Assembly (NCBI RefSeq): GCF_016405145.1
Contig: NZ_JAEKIA010000017.1
Location: 1-36,661, forward strand
Source: Schaalia cardiffensis
GTDB taxonomy: Bacteria; Actinomycetota; Actinomycetes; Actinomycetales; Actinomycetaceae
Length of the DNA stretch: 36,661 nt
Direction: 5' to 3'
Part shown: in pieces, positions 14,761 through 23,473 of the stretch
Layout: each line of letters starts with the position of its first letter
Numbering within the stretch: position 1 is the stretch's first letter
The notes under the pieces: model-generated
Told to the model about the DNA's origin: nothing
The model's input: the letters and a program-made list of their open reading frames with translations, nothing else
The model's database searches: none
Program-made: the position numbers and the translations under genes

Positions 14761-16167
14761 TCAGTCCTCAGCGGCGCTCGGGTGCGTCATGTCAGCCGGC
14801 ACAACCCAGGCATCGAACTCCTCAGGAGTGACGAAGCCCAGCTCGAGAGCGGACTCGCGCAGAGACAAGCCCTTGTGGTGCGCGTTCTTCGCGATCTTCG
14901 AGGCCTTGTCGTAGCCGATGTGACGGTTCAGGGCCGTGACCTGCATGAGGTTCGTCTCGAGGTTCGCCTGGATGCGCTCCATATTCGGCTCGATACCGTA
15001 AGCGCAGTTCGTGTCGAAGGAGACGCAGGCGTCGCCGAGCAGGCGGATCGATTCGAGAACATTCCACGCCATCACGGGCTTGAACACGTTGAGCTGGAAA
15101 TTGCCCTGCGAGCCGGCGAAGCCGACGGTCGCGTCATTGCCGAACACCTGGACGGCGACCATGGTCATGGCCTCGCACTGGGTCGGGTTCACCTTGCCCG
15201 GCATGATGGACGAGCCCGGCTCGTTCTCGGGGATGAGGAGTTCACCGATGCCGTTGCGCGGGCCCGAAGCGTACCAGCGGACATCGTTCGCGATCTTCAT
15301 GAGCGCGTCGGCGAGGACCCGGAGCGCACCGGAGACGAGGACGAGGGCGTCGTGCGCGCCGAGCGCGGCGAAGAGGTTATCGGCCTGGGTGAATTCGAGG
15401 CCGGTCTCCTCGGAAATCTTCTTGGCGGTGAGTTCACCGAACTTCGGGTGAGCGTTCAAACCAGTGCCGACCGCAGTGCCACCGATGGCGAGTTCGCGGG
15501 CGCGAGAGTCCGCGTAACGGATGCCGTCGAGGGCGAAGTCGATTTGAGCGACCCAGCCGGAGAAGACCTGGCCGAGGCGGATCGGGGTCGCGTCCTGGAG
15601 GTGCGTGCGGCCCACCATGACGATGTCGTCGTACTCCTTGGCCTTCTTATCCAGGGTGTCGCGCAGCTGCATGACACGCGGGTACATGTCCTGGAGTTCG
15701 GACACGACCGCGATGTGCATGGCAGTCGGGAAAGTGTCGTTCGAGGACTGGCCGCGGTTCACATGGTCGTTCGGGTGCACGGGGGTCTTCGTGCCCATTT
15801 CGCCGCCCGCGAGTTCGATCGCGCGGTTGGAGATGACCTCATTGGAGTTCATATTCGACTGAGTACCAGAACCGGTCTGGAAGACGACGAGCGGGAAATG
15901 ATCGTCGAGCTTACCGGCGATGACCTCGTCGCCCGCCTGCACGATGAGCTTCGCGATGTCCTGGGGAAGCTCGCCGAGTTCAGCGTTCGCGAGGGCGGCG
16001 GACTTCTTGAGGACGCCGAGGGCGCGGACCATTGGACGGCCCCAGACGAAGGTGTTGCGGCCGATGTCGAAGTTGTGGAGGGAGCGCTCGGTCTGAGCTC
16101 CCCAGTAGCGGTCGGCGGCGACCTCGACGGCGCCCATCGAGTCGGTTTCAGTACGCGAAGCTGTCAT
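14761..16167 (-). CDS. fumC: Class II fumarate hydratase
   Basis: 468 aa from ATG 16167, chosen because GGAGAAAG (16177-16170) lies just upstream; ATG 16179 would add four residues but sits inside that site. FumC hydrates fumarate to L-malate in the citric acid cycle as an iron-free homotetramer. Family motifs are complete: Y-W-G-A-Q-T-E-R-S near the N-terminus, [34 protein letters not shown], and the signature [11 protein letters not shown] with the catalytic Ser. Length is normal. It lies 100 bp downstream of the MFS gene on the same strand and ends in a strong terminator. Confidence 0.97.
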   Translation of the reverse strand: MTASRTETDSMGAVEVAADRYWGAQTERSLHNFDIGRNTFVWGRPMVRALGVLKKSAALANAELGELPQDIAKLIVQAGDEVIAGKLDDHFPLVVFQTGSGTQSNMNSNEVISNRAIELAGGEMGTKTPVHPNDHVNRGQSSNDTFPTAMHIAVVSELQDMYPRVMQLRDTLDKKAKEYDDIVMVGRTHLQDATPIRLGQVFSGWVAQIDFALDGIRYADSRARELAIGGTAVGTGLNAHPKFGELTAKKISEETGLEFTQADNLFAALGAHDALVLVSGALRVLADALMKIANDVRWYASGPRNGIGELLIPENEPGSSIMPGKVNPTQCEAMTMVAVQVFGNDATVGFAGSQGNFQLNVFKPVMAWNVLESIRLLGDACVSFDTNCAYGIEPNMERIQANLETNLMQVTALNRHIGYDKASKIAKNAHHKGLSLRESALELGFVTPEEFDAWVVPADMTHPSAAED

Positions 16168-16267
16168 AGCTTTCTCCATTCATGTCGATGTGGTTCTAGC
16201 GTAGGGGAGCGCAGTCCGATTCGGAGGGCCAAGAGGTCCTGGCAGGTCAATCCTGAGCAGGAAGTTT

Positions 16268-17656
16268 TCAGCGGGTCTTGACGAGTCCGGGATGTAGCCA
16301 CGCGATCGTTACGCAGATGGAAACGAGGACGAGGGCGAGGACGAAGGGGACGAGGGGATGCCAACCGTAGAGGGCGGTTGCTGAGACGGGCGCGAAGATC
16401 CAGGTGATCGCGCCAGTCGCATTGATGATCCCAGCGACGCCGCCTTGTTCCTCGTCTGTGACTGAGAGGGATGCTCCGGCGGAAAAACCTGGGCTCGCCA
16501 GGCCGCTCGATACTCCGATGAAAAAGGTCGACAAGGCGATCAGCCAGGGGCTCCACGCGAAGGAGAGGACCGCGAGGGAACTCAGGCCGAGGGTCATGCC
16601 GATCCGCAGGAGTTTTCGGGGCGGCCAGGATAAGCGGGGCACGAGGAGCAGTTGCATGAGCATTGCGCCGGTGGCGTTTGCGAGCAGCATGAGGGCGGTG
16701 ATCGAGATCGCGGTCTTCGGATCCACGCCTAGACGGTCCTGCACGAGGAAGCCCATTGTGATCTGGACGACTCCTGCGGCGAAGAAGATGCCGAAGGCTG
16801 CGCCGATCCAGGGGAGGACCCTTCGATCGGACCAGGAGACTCTCGGTGGGAGGGTGGTCTTCTCGTTCTTGAGATTCGCGGGCCCGTCCTTGGGGAGGAA
16901 CACGAAGGCGATGACGAGGGCGATCGCAATGAACCAGGGGGTGGCGTGCACGGGGGCGAAGATCCACCAGGCGCCGAGCCCGGAGGAGATGAGAGAGCCG
17001 ATCATGATTGACAGATTGATCGCTCCCGAGAAGGCGGAGACGCCTTTGACGCGAGAGCCCTCGTCCGGGGTGGATTGAGCGATGAGTGCCTGGCCGGTCG
17101 GGGGGATCGCAGCGACCGCAGAACCGAAGAAGGGGCCGCGTGCGAGCATGATCGCTCCCGCGGCGATGGAGGTGGCGAGCAGTCCCGCCGAGCGCAACGC
17201 CACCGCCGCTGAGAAGAGCGCGCCCGCGATGAACGCGAGAAGCAGCGCCAGGAGGAGTACCTTGCGCCGCCCCCACGCGATTGACCTGCGCCCCCAGAAT
17301 TGCGAGAGGGAGGCCACTGAAACCGCTGCGAGGGACACGGCTGCGCCGACGATCCACTCGGGCAGGGCGAGTGCGCGAGAGAGCGGGGCGATTGACGCAT
17401 TGATCATGTTCTGCGCCGTGTAGGTGAATAAGGCGATCGCGAGTAGTGCCTTCAAGGTTGGCCCGGCGAGGGCAGAGGCGCCCGCCCGGGTGGTGGACTT
17501 AGCTCGGGTGGAGTCCCTAACTCGGGTGGCGGACTCTGCTTGGGTGACGGACCCTGGCGGGATGGCGGATTCTGGCGGGATAGCGGGGGGATTGCGGCGA
17601 GGAGCCGAATCCTCGGGCTTCGAGGCCGGATTGACGTCATGGGATGCTTGAGGCAC
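16268..17656 (-). CDS. Major facilitator superfamily transporter
   Basis: 462 aa from GTG 17656. After about 70 hydrophilic residues rich in Pro, Ser, Thr and Arg come 12 predicted membrane segments in two six-helix halves. The loop after helix 2 has the MFS-type G-R-R-x-x-x-W-G-R-R-K-V pattern. The hydrophilic N-terminus is encoded by short degenerate DNA repeats (CTCGGGTGG and TGGCGG units at about 17480-17590), so it may be a repeat expansion. Substrate cannot be told; a drug or metabolite exporter is typical. TAGGAT lies 6 nt before the GTG and could serve as a -10 of a leaderless mRNA or, as AGGA, as a weak ribosome binding site. It is divergent from the YjbR-like gene. Confidence 0.85.
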   Translation of the reverse strand: MPQASHDVNPASKPEDSAPRRNPPAIPPESAIPPGSVTQAESATRVRDSTRAKSTTRAGASALAGPTLKALLAIALFTYTAQNMINASIAPLSRALALPEWIVGAAVSLAAVSVASLSQFWGRRSIAWGRRKVLLLALLLAFIAGALFSAAVALRSAGLLATSIAAGAIMLARGPFFGSAVAAIPPTGQALIAQSTPDEGSRVKGVSAFSGAINLSIMIGSLISSGLGAWWIFAPVHATPWFIAIALVIAFVFLPKDGPANLKNEKTTLPPRVSWSDRRVLPWIGAAFGIFFAAGVVQITMGFLVQDRLGVDPKTAISITALMLLANATGAMLMQLLLVPRLSWPPRKLLRIGMTLGLSSLAVLSFAWSPWLIALSTFFIGVSSGLASPGFSAGASLSVTDEEQGGVAGIINATGAITWIFAPVSATALYGWHPLVPFVLALVLVSICVTIAWLHPGLVKTR

Positions 17657-17732
17657 CTCAAAATCCTACGCTCGCCGCCCACATCCCCTACGCCTTCGAG
17701 CACAGCGCCCCATCCTTTCGCTTTTCCGAGTG

Positions 17733-17768
17733 GAATACTTCAAGGAAGGGGAATACTTCAAGGAAGGA
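17733..17768 (+). repeat. 18-bp tandem duplication carrying the ribosome binding site of the YjbR-like gene
   Basis: GAATACTTCAAGGAAGG occurs at 17733 and again at 17751, with 17 of 18 bases identical. Each copy carries an AAGGAAGG ribosome-binding sequence; only the second is correctly spaced before the start at 17778. It could tune translation if copy number varies. Confidence 0.8.
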
Positions 17769-17777
17769 GAGATGAGC

Positions 17778-18332
17778 ATGGATCCACGAGAACTGCACGA
17801 TTTTGCGCTCGAGGTCGCCCTCGAGTTGCCGCACTCGCGCCTCACCTTCCCCTTCGGAGAAGAATGGGAGGCCTTCAAAGTTGGAGAGCGGATGTTTCTT
17901 CTCCTCACGGACACGAATGGCCCGCAGATGGTGACGATGAAGGTTGATCCTCAAGAAGGCCGCGCCCTCGTCGAGGCTTATGACGACGTGATCCCTGGTT
18001 ATCACCTCAACAAGAGACACTGGGTGACGGTGTTTTCGCCGGTAGAGCAGTCGGAAGCGTCGAGCGTACCGGAGACCTCAAGCATGCCGGAAACACCACG
18101 CGCAGCGCAGACCCCACAGCCCCCAGATGCCTCCCAGGCCTCGGATGCCCCGCACTACTCGCCTCTGTCTTCTCGGCGTATCAGTGCCGAGGAGGTGAAG
18201 GAACTCATCATCTCCTCATACCTCCTGGTCATTGCGAAGATGGCGAAGAAGGATCGGCCCATCGACCCCTACGCCTACGGCGAGATCCACGACCAGAAAC
18301 GGGCTCAGCACCAGAAACGGGCTCAGCCCTAG
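17778..18332 (+). CDS. MmcQ/YjbR-like protein with a low-complexity insertion
   Basis: 184 aa from ATG 17778, 8 nt after AGGAG; ATG 17772 is too close to the site. The N-terminal part (E-L-P-H-S-R-L-T-F-P-F-G, W-E-A-F-K-V-G-E-R-M-F-L-L, V-T-M-K-V-D-P, V-I-P-G-Y-H-L-N-K-R-H-W-V-T-V) matches the YjbR/MmcQ double-wing fold, described as a possible DNA-binding fold of unknown role. About 45 residues rich in Pro, Ser, Ala and Glu then interrupt the domain before E-E-V-K-E-L-I-I-S-S-Y-L-L-V, its last helix. The C-terminus ends in repeated Q-K-R-A-Q encoded by an 18-bp tandem repeat whose third copy supplies the stop codon. Confidence 0.75.
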   Translation: MDPRELHDFALEVALELPHSRLTFPFGEEWEAFKVGERMFLLLTDTNGPQMVTMKVDPQEGRALVEAYDDVIPGYHLNKRHWVTVFSPVEQSEASSVPETSSMPETPRAAQTPQPPDASQASDAPHYSPLSSRRISAEEVKELIISSYLLVIAKMAKKDRPIDPYAYGEIHDQKRAQHQKRAQP

Positions 18333-18347
18333 AAACGGGCTCAGCGC
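18294..18347. repeat. Three 18-bp tandem repeats spanning two gene ends
   Basis: Units start at 18294, 18312 and 18330 with core AGAAACGGGCTCAGC. The first base of the third unit is T instead of C, turning CAG into the TAG stop of the YjbR-like gene. The third unit also runs into the 3' end of the convergent folA, whose stop is at 18341-18343. Confidence 0.85.
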
Positions 18348-18871
18348 CTCACATAAGTCCGCACTCTCCAACGAGCATCACCGGACTTCGCCTGCCAGTC
18401 CTCATCAGAGCGCTTCGGATCCACCTCCCACACCTCCTCGTCAATGAGAGGAGCCTTCACGACGGGCGTTCCCGGATGGATGGCAGCAGCGTCGAAGTCG
18501 AGTTCAGTCACGACGAGCTCATCCACCAGATCCATTGTCTGCTCGTAGACGGCGCCGCCGCCGGTGATCCACACATGATGGGCGCCCTCGGCCTCGGCAA
18601 TCCCCCTCGCCAGCTCGAGCGCCTCCTCAAGGGAATGCACCACCAGGGCCTTGGGCGCTTCGAAGTCGGGCGAACGCGTGATCACGATATTCGTCCGCCC
18701 GGGCAAGGCCCCTCCGAGAGCCATCCAGGAGCGGCGCCCCATGATAATCGGACAGCCCAGAGTCGACTTCTTAAAATGCGCGAAATCCGCGGGAACACGC
18801 CACAGCATGTCTGTTCCCGAACCGAGGACACCCTTGACGTCCTGGGCCCAAATCGAGGCGAGAATCGTCAT
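18341..18871 (-). CDS. folA: Dihydrofolate reductase
   Basis: 176 aa from ATG 18871, which overlaps the thyA stop (ATGA). It reduces dihydrofolate to tetrahydrofolate with NADPH, regenerating the cofactor oxidised by thymidylate synthase, so the coupling with thyA is functional. Motifs: A-S-I-W-A-Q at the N-terminus, [16 protein letters not shown] with the active-site acid D29, [19 protein letters not shown], and W-I-T-G-G-G-A-V-Y for NADPH binding. The usual P-W before the acid is L-W here. Length is normal. Confidence 0.96.
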   Translation of the reverse strand: MTILASIWAQDVKGVLGSGTDMLWRVPADFAHFKKSTLGCPIIMGRRSWMALGGALPGRTNIVITRSPDFEAPKALVVHSLEEALELARGIAEAEGAHHVWITGGGAVYEQTMDLVDELVVTELDFDAAAIHPGTPVVKAPLIDEEVWEVDPKRSDEDWQAKSGDARWRVRTYVRR

Positions 18872-19665
18872 ACCGCCACCGGAGCCTTGATCGCAGGATG
18901 GTGCTCATAGCCCTCGACGAGGACATCATCGAAGTCGTAGGAGAACATCGAGGAGGCCTTCTTCAGGCTCAAACTCGGGAAAGGGAACGGTTCACGGGAA
19001 AGCTGCTCAGTCACCTGCTCGACGTGGTTCGAATACACGTGGCAGTCTCCGCCCGTCCAGATGAAATCACCGACCTCGAGGCCCGCCTGCTGGGCGAACA
19101 TATGCGTGAGCAGGGAATACGAAGCGATATTAAAAGGCACTCCGAGGAACATATCGGCACTGCGCTGATACAGCTGCAACGAAAGCCGCCCCTCAGCGAC
19201 GTAGAGCTGGAAGAACGCGTGACAGGGCTCCAGAGCCATCTTGTCGAGTTCACCGACATTCCAAGCAGACACGAGCATTCGACGCGAATCCGGATCTGTT
19301 TTCAAGGTTTCGAGGACCTGTGAGATCTGGTCGATCCTGTGACCATCGGCGCTGCGCCACTTCCTCCACTGGGAGCCGTACACGGGGCCGAGGTCACCGT
19401 TCTCATCTGCCCATTCGTTCCAAATCCGAATGCCGTTTTCTTGAAGCCACGTGACATTCGAGTCGCCATTGAGGAACCAGAGGAGTTCTCCGACGATCGA
19501 CTTGAGGTGCACGCGCTTCGTTGTGATGAGGGGGAAACCCTTCGACAGGTCGTAGCGGAGCTGGGCGCCGAATAGGGAGCGCGTGCCGGTGCCTGTGCGG
19601 TCGCCCTTAAGCACGCCCTCTTTCATGATCCGCGCAAGAAGGTCCTCGTATTGACGATCGATCAT
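18868..19665 (-). CDS. thyA: Thymidylate synthase
   Basis: 265 aa from ATG 19665, with GGAGACATTAGCC before it. It methylates dUMP to dTMP using methylene-tetrahydrofolate. Key segments: G-D-R-T-G-T-G-T at 21-28, [33 protein letters not shown], the nucleophile C148 in L-E-P-C-H-A-F-F-Q, and [13 protein letters not shown]. Length matches the short bacterial ThyA. It forms a coupled pair with folA. Two 22-bp direct repeats lie in the leader. Confidence 0.97.
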   Translation of the reverse strand: MIDRQYEDLLARIMKEGVLKGDRTGTGTRSLFGAQLRYDLSKGFPLITTKRVHLKSIVGELLWFLNGDSNVTWLQENGIRIWNEWADENGDLGPVYGSQWRKWRSADGHRIDQISQVLETLKTDPDSRRMLVSAWNVGELDKMALEPCHAFFQLYVAEGRLSLQLYQRSADMFLGVPFNIASYSLLTHMFAQQAGLEVGDFIWTGGDCHVYSNHVEQVTEQLSREPFPFPSLSLKKASSMFSYDFDDVLVEGYEHHPAIKAPVAV

Positions 19666-19678
19666 GGCTAATGTCTCC

Positions 19679-19761
19679 TTCCCGTGCGGATGACGCGCAC
19701 GTCAGCATCTCACGCCCAGGTCGAAGGGGGAAAGCCTCATTCCCATGCGGATGGTGCGCAC
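19679..19761. repeat. Pair of 22-bp direct repeats upstream of thyA
   Basis: Copies at 19679-19700 and 19740-19761 match at 19 of 22 positions (plus-strand core TGCGGATG followed by GCGCAC). Start-to-start distance is 61 bp. The first copy has a dyad GTGCG-N7-CGCAC and abuts the thyA ribosome binding site. A regulatory role for thyA-folA is possible but unproven. Confidence 0.7.
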
Positions 19762-19802
19762 TCTTCACTGCTCTAATAATCCGCGTTCACCCGGCCTGGC
19801 TG

Positions 19803-20558
19803 CTAATCGGTCCACCTGCGCTCGCCCTCGTCGCCAATCGGGAGCTCGAGATGCGCGTACGCGTAAGAGGTGGGCTCATCACCGAGGACCTCGACATCAA
19901 TGACCTGTGGACTACCGAAAGCCTCAGGAGCGGGGCCGAGGGCGAGGCCCAGTCCTTCGATCGTTGTTTTCGCGAGGGAAGCGCCGATGCCCCAGCCGAC
20001 GACTGCGCCGATCCCGAAGGGGAGCATACGGCCCAGGGTCGACATCGTCGCGGACTTCACCGTGCGGCGCTTCAACCAGCGCAGCATGAGGTTGTTGAAC
20101 TCCGTGGCCGAGACGCTTCTCACATTGAGGAAGGAGGAGCGGAACCACGAGAGGGTCTGAATACCGACCTGCATGGAGATCACCTCCGCGCCCTCTTGCC
20201 CCGTGAGGGCCGCGAGGACCAGCGCAGTGCGCTTGGCGGGGTCGCGCATGTCGAGTCCATAGAGATGAGCGACGAGCATGCAGTGATGTGCGGCCTCAGA
20301 AACGAAGGCGAGGAGTTGGACCCCCGAGCTTCCCATGCTCACTGCGGTTCCCGCTCCCGGGAAGACTGCGAGTGCTCCGACAGCGGCGGATTCGCCGGAC
20401 ACGCGCGTTAAGAAGCGTCTATTCGCGATGCCCACGAGCTGTGCGGGTGTCGCATCAGGGTTGGCCTCGCGGAGTTTCTGCGCGGATTTCAGGCTCACGG
20501 CGTAAGGAACGTTCAACGCCTGGGACCAGGTCTTCACCACGCGGGAGCGGGCGCCCAC
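19803..20558 (-). CDS. EcsC-like hydrophobic protein
   Basis: 251 aa from GTG 20558, one base after the OsmC stop, with AGGA inside the end of that gene. Two hydrophobic, Gly/Ala-rich stretches are visible: A-A-V-G-A-L-A-V-F-P-G-A-G-T-A with the following L-L-A-F-V-S-E-A, and M-L-P-F-G-I-G-A-V-V-G-W-G-I-G. They flank a segment Y-G-L-D-M-R-D-P-A-K-R-T-A-L-V-L-A-A-L-T-G that resembles EcsC-family proteins. EcsC function is unclear, though B. subtilis EcsC belongs to an ABC-transporter operon. The call rests on pattern only. Tight spacing shows it is co-transcribed with osmC; thyA follows after 137 bp. Confidence 0.5.
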   Translation of the reverse strand: MGARSRVVKTWSQALNVPYAVSLKSAQKLREANPDATPAQLVGIANRRFLTRVSGESAAVGALAVFPGAGTAVSMGSSGVQLLAFVSEAAHHCMLVAHLYGLDMRDPAKRTALVLAALTGQEGAEVISMQVGIQTLSWFRSSFLNVRSVSATEFNNLMLRWLKRRTVKSATMSTLGRMLPFGIGAVVGWGIGASLAKTTIEGLGLALGPAPEAFGSPQVIDVEVLGDEPTSYAYAHLELPIGDEGERRWTD

Positions 20559-20559
20559 T

Positions 20560-21006
20560 TCAGTCCTGGCCTACGGGCTCGTCAGTGAAGCTCTTCGTGT
20601 AGGACACCGGATTCGTCAGAGTATGCGCGATCGTGCAATTCCTTTCGATCGCGCCCTCCGCTCGGCGCAAGAGCTTTGAGCGCTCCTCCTCGTCAACCTT
20701 CGACAGGTCTTGGATGAGTTCGATCGCGAAGGAGGCGAAGCGGTCCTCGTTGGAAAGATACTCACCCGACACTCCAATAACCTGCTCAAAGTCTTCGCCG
20801 AGTCGGTCGGCCAAGCGCTTATCGGAGGACATGGCGTTGCAGCCTGCGAGCGCGATCTTCAAAAGATCACCGGGGGAGAAACGCCCAGGTCCATCTCCGA
20901 CGAGGACTTGTGCGCCACGAGAGTTCGTTGCGATGTACTGGCGGACGCCCTGGCGTTCAAGATAGAGGGCCGGGGACGGGGTTGAATGTGCACTCGTATC
21001 GCTCAT
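20560..21006 (-). CDS. OsmC-family peroxiredoxin-like protein
   Basis: 148 aa from ATG 21006. It has the two family cysteines, C56 in L-L-K-I-A-L-A-G-C-N-A-M and C124 in I-E-R-N-C-T-I-A-H-T-L, which form the redox pair that reduces organic hydroperoxides. R-F-S-P-G-D-L-L before C56 is typical. It may protect against peroxides; substrate range cannot be read. GACAAT lies 6 nt before the ATG and there is no ribosome binding site, so a leaderless mRNA is likely. First gene of the pair with the EcsC-like gene. Confidence 0.87.
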   Translation of the reverse strand: MSDTSAHSTPSPALYLERQGVRQYIATNSRGAQVLVGDGPGRFSPGDLLKIALAGCNAMSSDKRLADRLGEDFEQVIGVSGEYLSNEDRFASFAIELIQDLSKVDEEERSKLLRRAEGAIERNCTIAHTLTNPVSYTKSFTDEPVGQD

Positions 21007-21166
21007 GGGTCCATTGTCGCGGAATCTGGGCTGAGCCGCGCGAGCTAAAAGAGGGGGAAAGAATTGGGCAGATCAAAGGGGAAAAGAAAGAGGGATCGTA
21101 CCCTTGGGGGCAGGCTCGGGCCGGGGCGCAGGGAAGGAAGAAGCAAGCTGCCCAGGCATAATCCCC

Positions 21167-21210
21167 GCCCGGCCTTAGCTCAAACCCAGCCCGGCCTTGG
21201 CTCAAACCCG
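21167..21210. repeat. 22-bp tandem duplication in an intergenic region
   Basis: GCCCGGCCTT(A/G)GCTCAAACCC occurs at 21167 and 21189, with 20 of 22 bases identical, followed by a partial third copy. It lies between osmC and the DUF2505 gene. The flanks carry GCCCAGGC (21150) and GCCTGGGC (21215), which could pair as a stem around it. The rest of 21007-21231 shows no gene. Confidence 0.75.
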
Positions 21211-21231
21211 GATCGGCCTGGGCAATGGCGT

Positions 21232-21705
21232 TTAAGCCCGCTTTTCGAGATATTCAGCGGCCAGGTGCTGCTCTTCCTTGAGAATGCGGCCAGCCCGGGC
21301 GATCCCCTCCTGTTCGAGTTTGGAGCCGAAGAAGGGAACCGAGATCACAAGATCACCTGTAGCCACCCGAGTCGCTAAGGCACCACCGCTGAAAGTCGAA
21401 GAGATTGAGACTTTCAGCGGAGCCCCCTTGGCTGTGAGCCTCGAGGAGGCGGTGCGAGCCTCGCCCTCGCCACTCCACGTCTCGGTGAACTTGAGGCGAG
21501 CATCCTGGGCGATGAAGGCTTTAGTCGCCCCGGGAAGAAGGTCCGTGTTAAGCGGTCCGGATGCGCGGATGCTCCGCCCCTCGACCACGACTTCGAGCCC
21601 GGTGGTGAAGCGCTGGAATCGGGAGCGCAAGAACTCAGGGTCGAGGCTCATCGCTTCGAGATCGTCGAGGGACATCGGGTAGCTGAGGGTCTCGCTGAAC
21701 TTCAT
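21232..21705 (-). CDS. DUF2505-domain protein
   Basis: 157 aa from ATG 21705, with CGGAG 5 nt upstream. It has the order typical of actinobacterial DUF2505 proteins: an N-terminal M-K-F-S-E-T-L-S-Y-P with an A-M-S-L-D-P-E-F segment, alternating strands, a central L-L-P-G and a C-terminal helix with E-Q-E-G-I-A-R-A-G-R-I-L-K-E-E. The fold is thought to be START/polyketide-cyclase-like, suggesting binding of a hydrophobic ligand, but no function is known. It is divergent from pdtaS. Confidence 0.8.
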   Translation of the reverse strand: MKFSETLSYPMSLDDLEAMSLDPEFLRSRFQRFTTGLEVVVEGRSIRASGPLNTDLLPGATKAFIAQDARLKFTETWSGEGEARTASSRLTAKGAPLKVSISSTFSGGALATRVATGDLVISVPFFGSKLEQEGIARAGRILKEEQHLAAEYLEKRA

Positions 21706-21793
21706 GAAACTCCGATCATGGTGGGACGGGAAAGGATGAGAGGGGGAAGGGGGGTGGAGGGGATCGCCTCCAGGGCGCACTAGAGTGGATCCT

Positions 21794-23254
21794 ATGAGAA
21801 GCCTGACGGATTTGGCAGAGGAGGCGTCGAACAACGCCCTGTCGGAGAAAGACATTGAGTGGCTCCACCTGCTGCTTGCGGACTGGCAGGTTCTCGCCGA
21901 CCTTTCCGCCGCGGACCTGGTCTTGTGGCTCCCGACCGATGATGAACGCTTCATCGCGGCCGCTCATTGCCGCCCAGCGACCTCGACGACGGTTCACGTT
22001 GACGACATCATCGGATTGCATTTGCCTGTTGCCCGCGAGGTTGAAGTACGCCGCTGCATCGCCACTGGTCAGGTGGTGAAGTCTCCGAGCGCCTACTGGG
22101 CGGGGACCTATTCGATGCAGGAGACCTGCGTCCCCGTCCTGCACGACGGGCGCATCATCGCGGTCGTCACTCGCGAATCGAATCTTTCCTCGCCCAGGCT
22201 CTCCCTCGGATTCGAGTCGTGGACAATGAATGCAGCGGACATGCTCTGCCAGATGATCGCCCGAGGCGAATACCCATATGATTCGACGCCCTCCGTCACC
22301 GCCCACGGCGTTCCGCGCGTCCTCGACGGAGTCATCGTCATCGACGAGAACGGGCGTGTCGAGCATATGACACCGAACGCAACCTCGTGCCTGCGTCGTC
22401 TTGGAATCCGCTCGAATGTCACGGGGAAGATCCTCGCGCAAGAGGTGACGAATGTCGTTGGTGACGAGACGATGATCGAGGAGTCCATGCCGGTCGTCGT
22501 CATGGGGCGCGCCTCTTGGCGCACGGAAATCACCGCGCACTCTTCCACAATCACAATACGTGCGCTTCCCCTCGTTGAGGGGCGCAAGCGGCTGGGTGCA
22601 GTCATTTTGACGCGAGATGTTTCCGAGGTCCGCCGCCGCGAGCAAGAACTCATGACGAAGGATGCGACGATCCGCGAGATCCACCATCGTGTGAAGAACA
22701 ATCTCCAAACAGTGTCAGCCCTGCTGCGCCTCCAAGCGCGCCGCTCTGATCAGCAGGGAGTGAAGGACGCGCTGTCCGAGGCTGAGCGTCGCGTCCAGGC
22801 GATCGCGACTGTGCACGCGGCCCTATCGCAGAATGTTGATGAGACCGTTGACTTCGACGAGGTCGCGCGTTCCGTTGTGAGAATGTCCGGTGCGGTGGCC
22901 TCAACAGATCATTCGGTCGAGGTCGTGACTGTCGGCAGTTTCGGAACGATCCCCGCTGATCAGGCACAAGCCCTGGCGACGGTACTCAATGAGCTCGTCG
23001 CGAACTCTGTTGAGCATGGGCTCGCCGATCGTGATGGACGCATCGAGGTCGGAGTGACGCGCGAGGGCGACTCCATGGTCATTACCGTGGCGGATGATGG
23101 TCTCGGCTTCGAGCCGGGAACCCCGATGACGGGACTAGGCACGCAGATCGTGCATCAAATGGTTCGTGGAGAGCTCAATGGTTCGATCGAGTGGAGTAGA
23201 CGCGACGAGGGCGGAACACTGGTCACTGTGAAGATGCGAGTCGAACAGGACTGA
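21794..23254 (+). CDS. pdtaS: Sensor histidine kinase, PdtaS type
   Basis: 486 aa from ATG 21794 (GTG 21785 also in frame). The N-terminal GAF-like domain (about 1-155) has the E-x-x-V-R-R-C-I and S-M-Q-E-T-C-V-P-V segments of PdtaS. A PAS domain (about 175-280) has G-V-I-V-I-D-E-N-G-R-V-E-H. The HisKA_2 domain has E-I-H-H-R-V-K-N-N-L-Q with the His pair at 297-298. The ATPase domain has N-E-L-V-A-N-S-V-E-H and D-D-G-L-G-F-E-P-G. There is no membrane segment, so it is cytosolic. In mycobacteria PdtaS phosphorylates the RNA-binding regulator PdtaR, whose gene is not in this window. TAGAGT lies 7 nt before the ATG and no ribosome binding site is seen. Confidence 0.92.
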   Translation: MRSLTDLAEEASNNALSEKDIEWLHLLLADWQVLADLSAADLVLWLPTDDERFIAAAHCRPATSTTVHVDDIIGLHLPVAREVEVRRCIATGQVVKSPSAYWAGTYSMQETCVPVLHDGRIIAVVTRESNLSSPRLSLGFESWTMNAADMLCQMIARGEYPYDSTPSVTAHGVPRVLDGVIVIDENGRVEHMTPNATSCLRRLGIRSNVTGKILAQEVTNVVGDETMIEESMPVVVMGRASWRTEITAHSSTITIRALPLVEGRKRLGAVILTRDVSEVRRREQELMTKDATIREIHHRVKNNLQTVSALLRLQARRSDQQGVKDALSEAERRVQAIATVHAALSQNVDETVDFDEVARSVVRMSGAVASTDHSVEVVTVGSFGTIPADQAQALATVLNELVANSVEHGLADRDGRIEVGVTREGDSMVITVADDGLGFEPGTPMTGLGTQIVHQMVRGELNGSIEWSRRDEGGTLVTVKMRVEQD

Positions 23255-23345
23255 AACTCCGAGCTGGACTGGAGTTCGTGGCTGGCCTGGAAACGTCGTG
23301 AGGCCTGGAGTTCCCGAGTCATGAGAGCTGGAGTTTTCGGTGGGG
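23255..23345. repeat. Degenerate CTGGAGTTC repeats after pdtaS
   Basis: At least five imperfect copies of a CTGGAGTT-type unit occur between the pdtaS stop and the terminator at 23396. Nothing in it looks like a gene. Confidence 0.5.
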
Positions 23346-23395
23346 ACTGGAGCTCTGAGCGAGAGCCTTGTGGGGCCATGAGGACAAAGCGATGC

Positions 23396-23419
23396 GGGGC
23401 CGAGCAGATGCTCGGCCCC
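23396..23419 (-). terminator. Strong hairpin between pdtaS and whiB1
   Basis: GGGGCCGAGC pairs perfectly with GCTCGGCCCC around a 4-nt loop. On the minus strand it follows whiB1 by 54 bp and is trailed by GCATCGCTTTG, a poor T-run. It may serve both convergent genes. Confidence 0.65.
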
Positions 23420-23473
23420 GCGGTGGCATTGATGCTGAACTCGAGGTTCGCTGCCGCAGTCAGCTGCCTGTAC

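Noticed and set aside
14782-16281. A 499-codon open frame antisense to fumC
   Set aside because: It is the mirror of a GC-rich coding gene, has no family pattern and no start signals; fumC is certain on the other strand.
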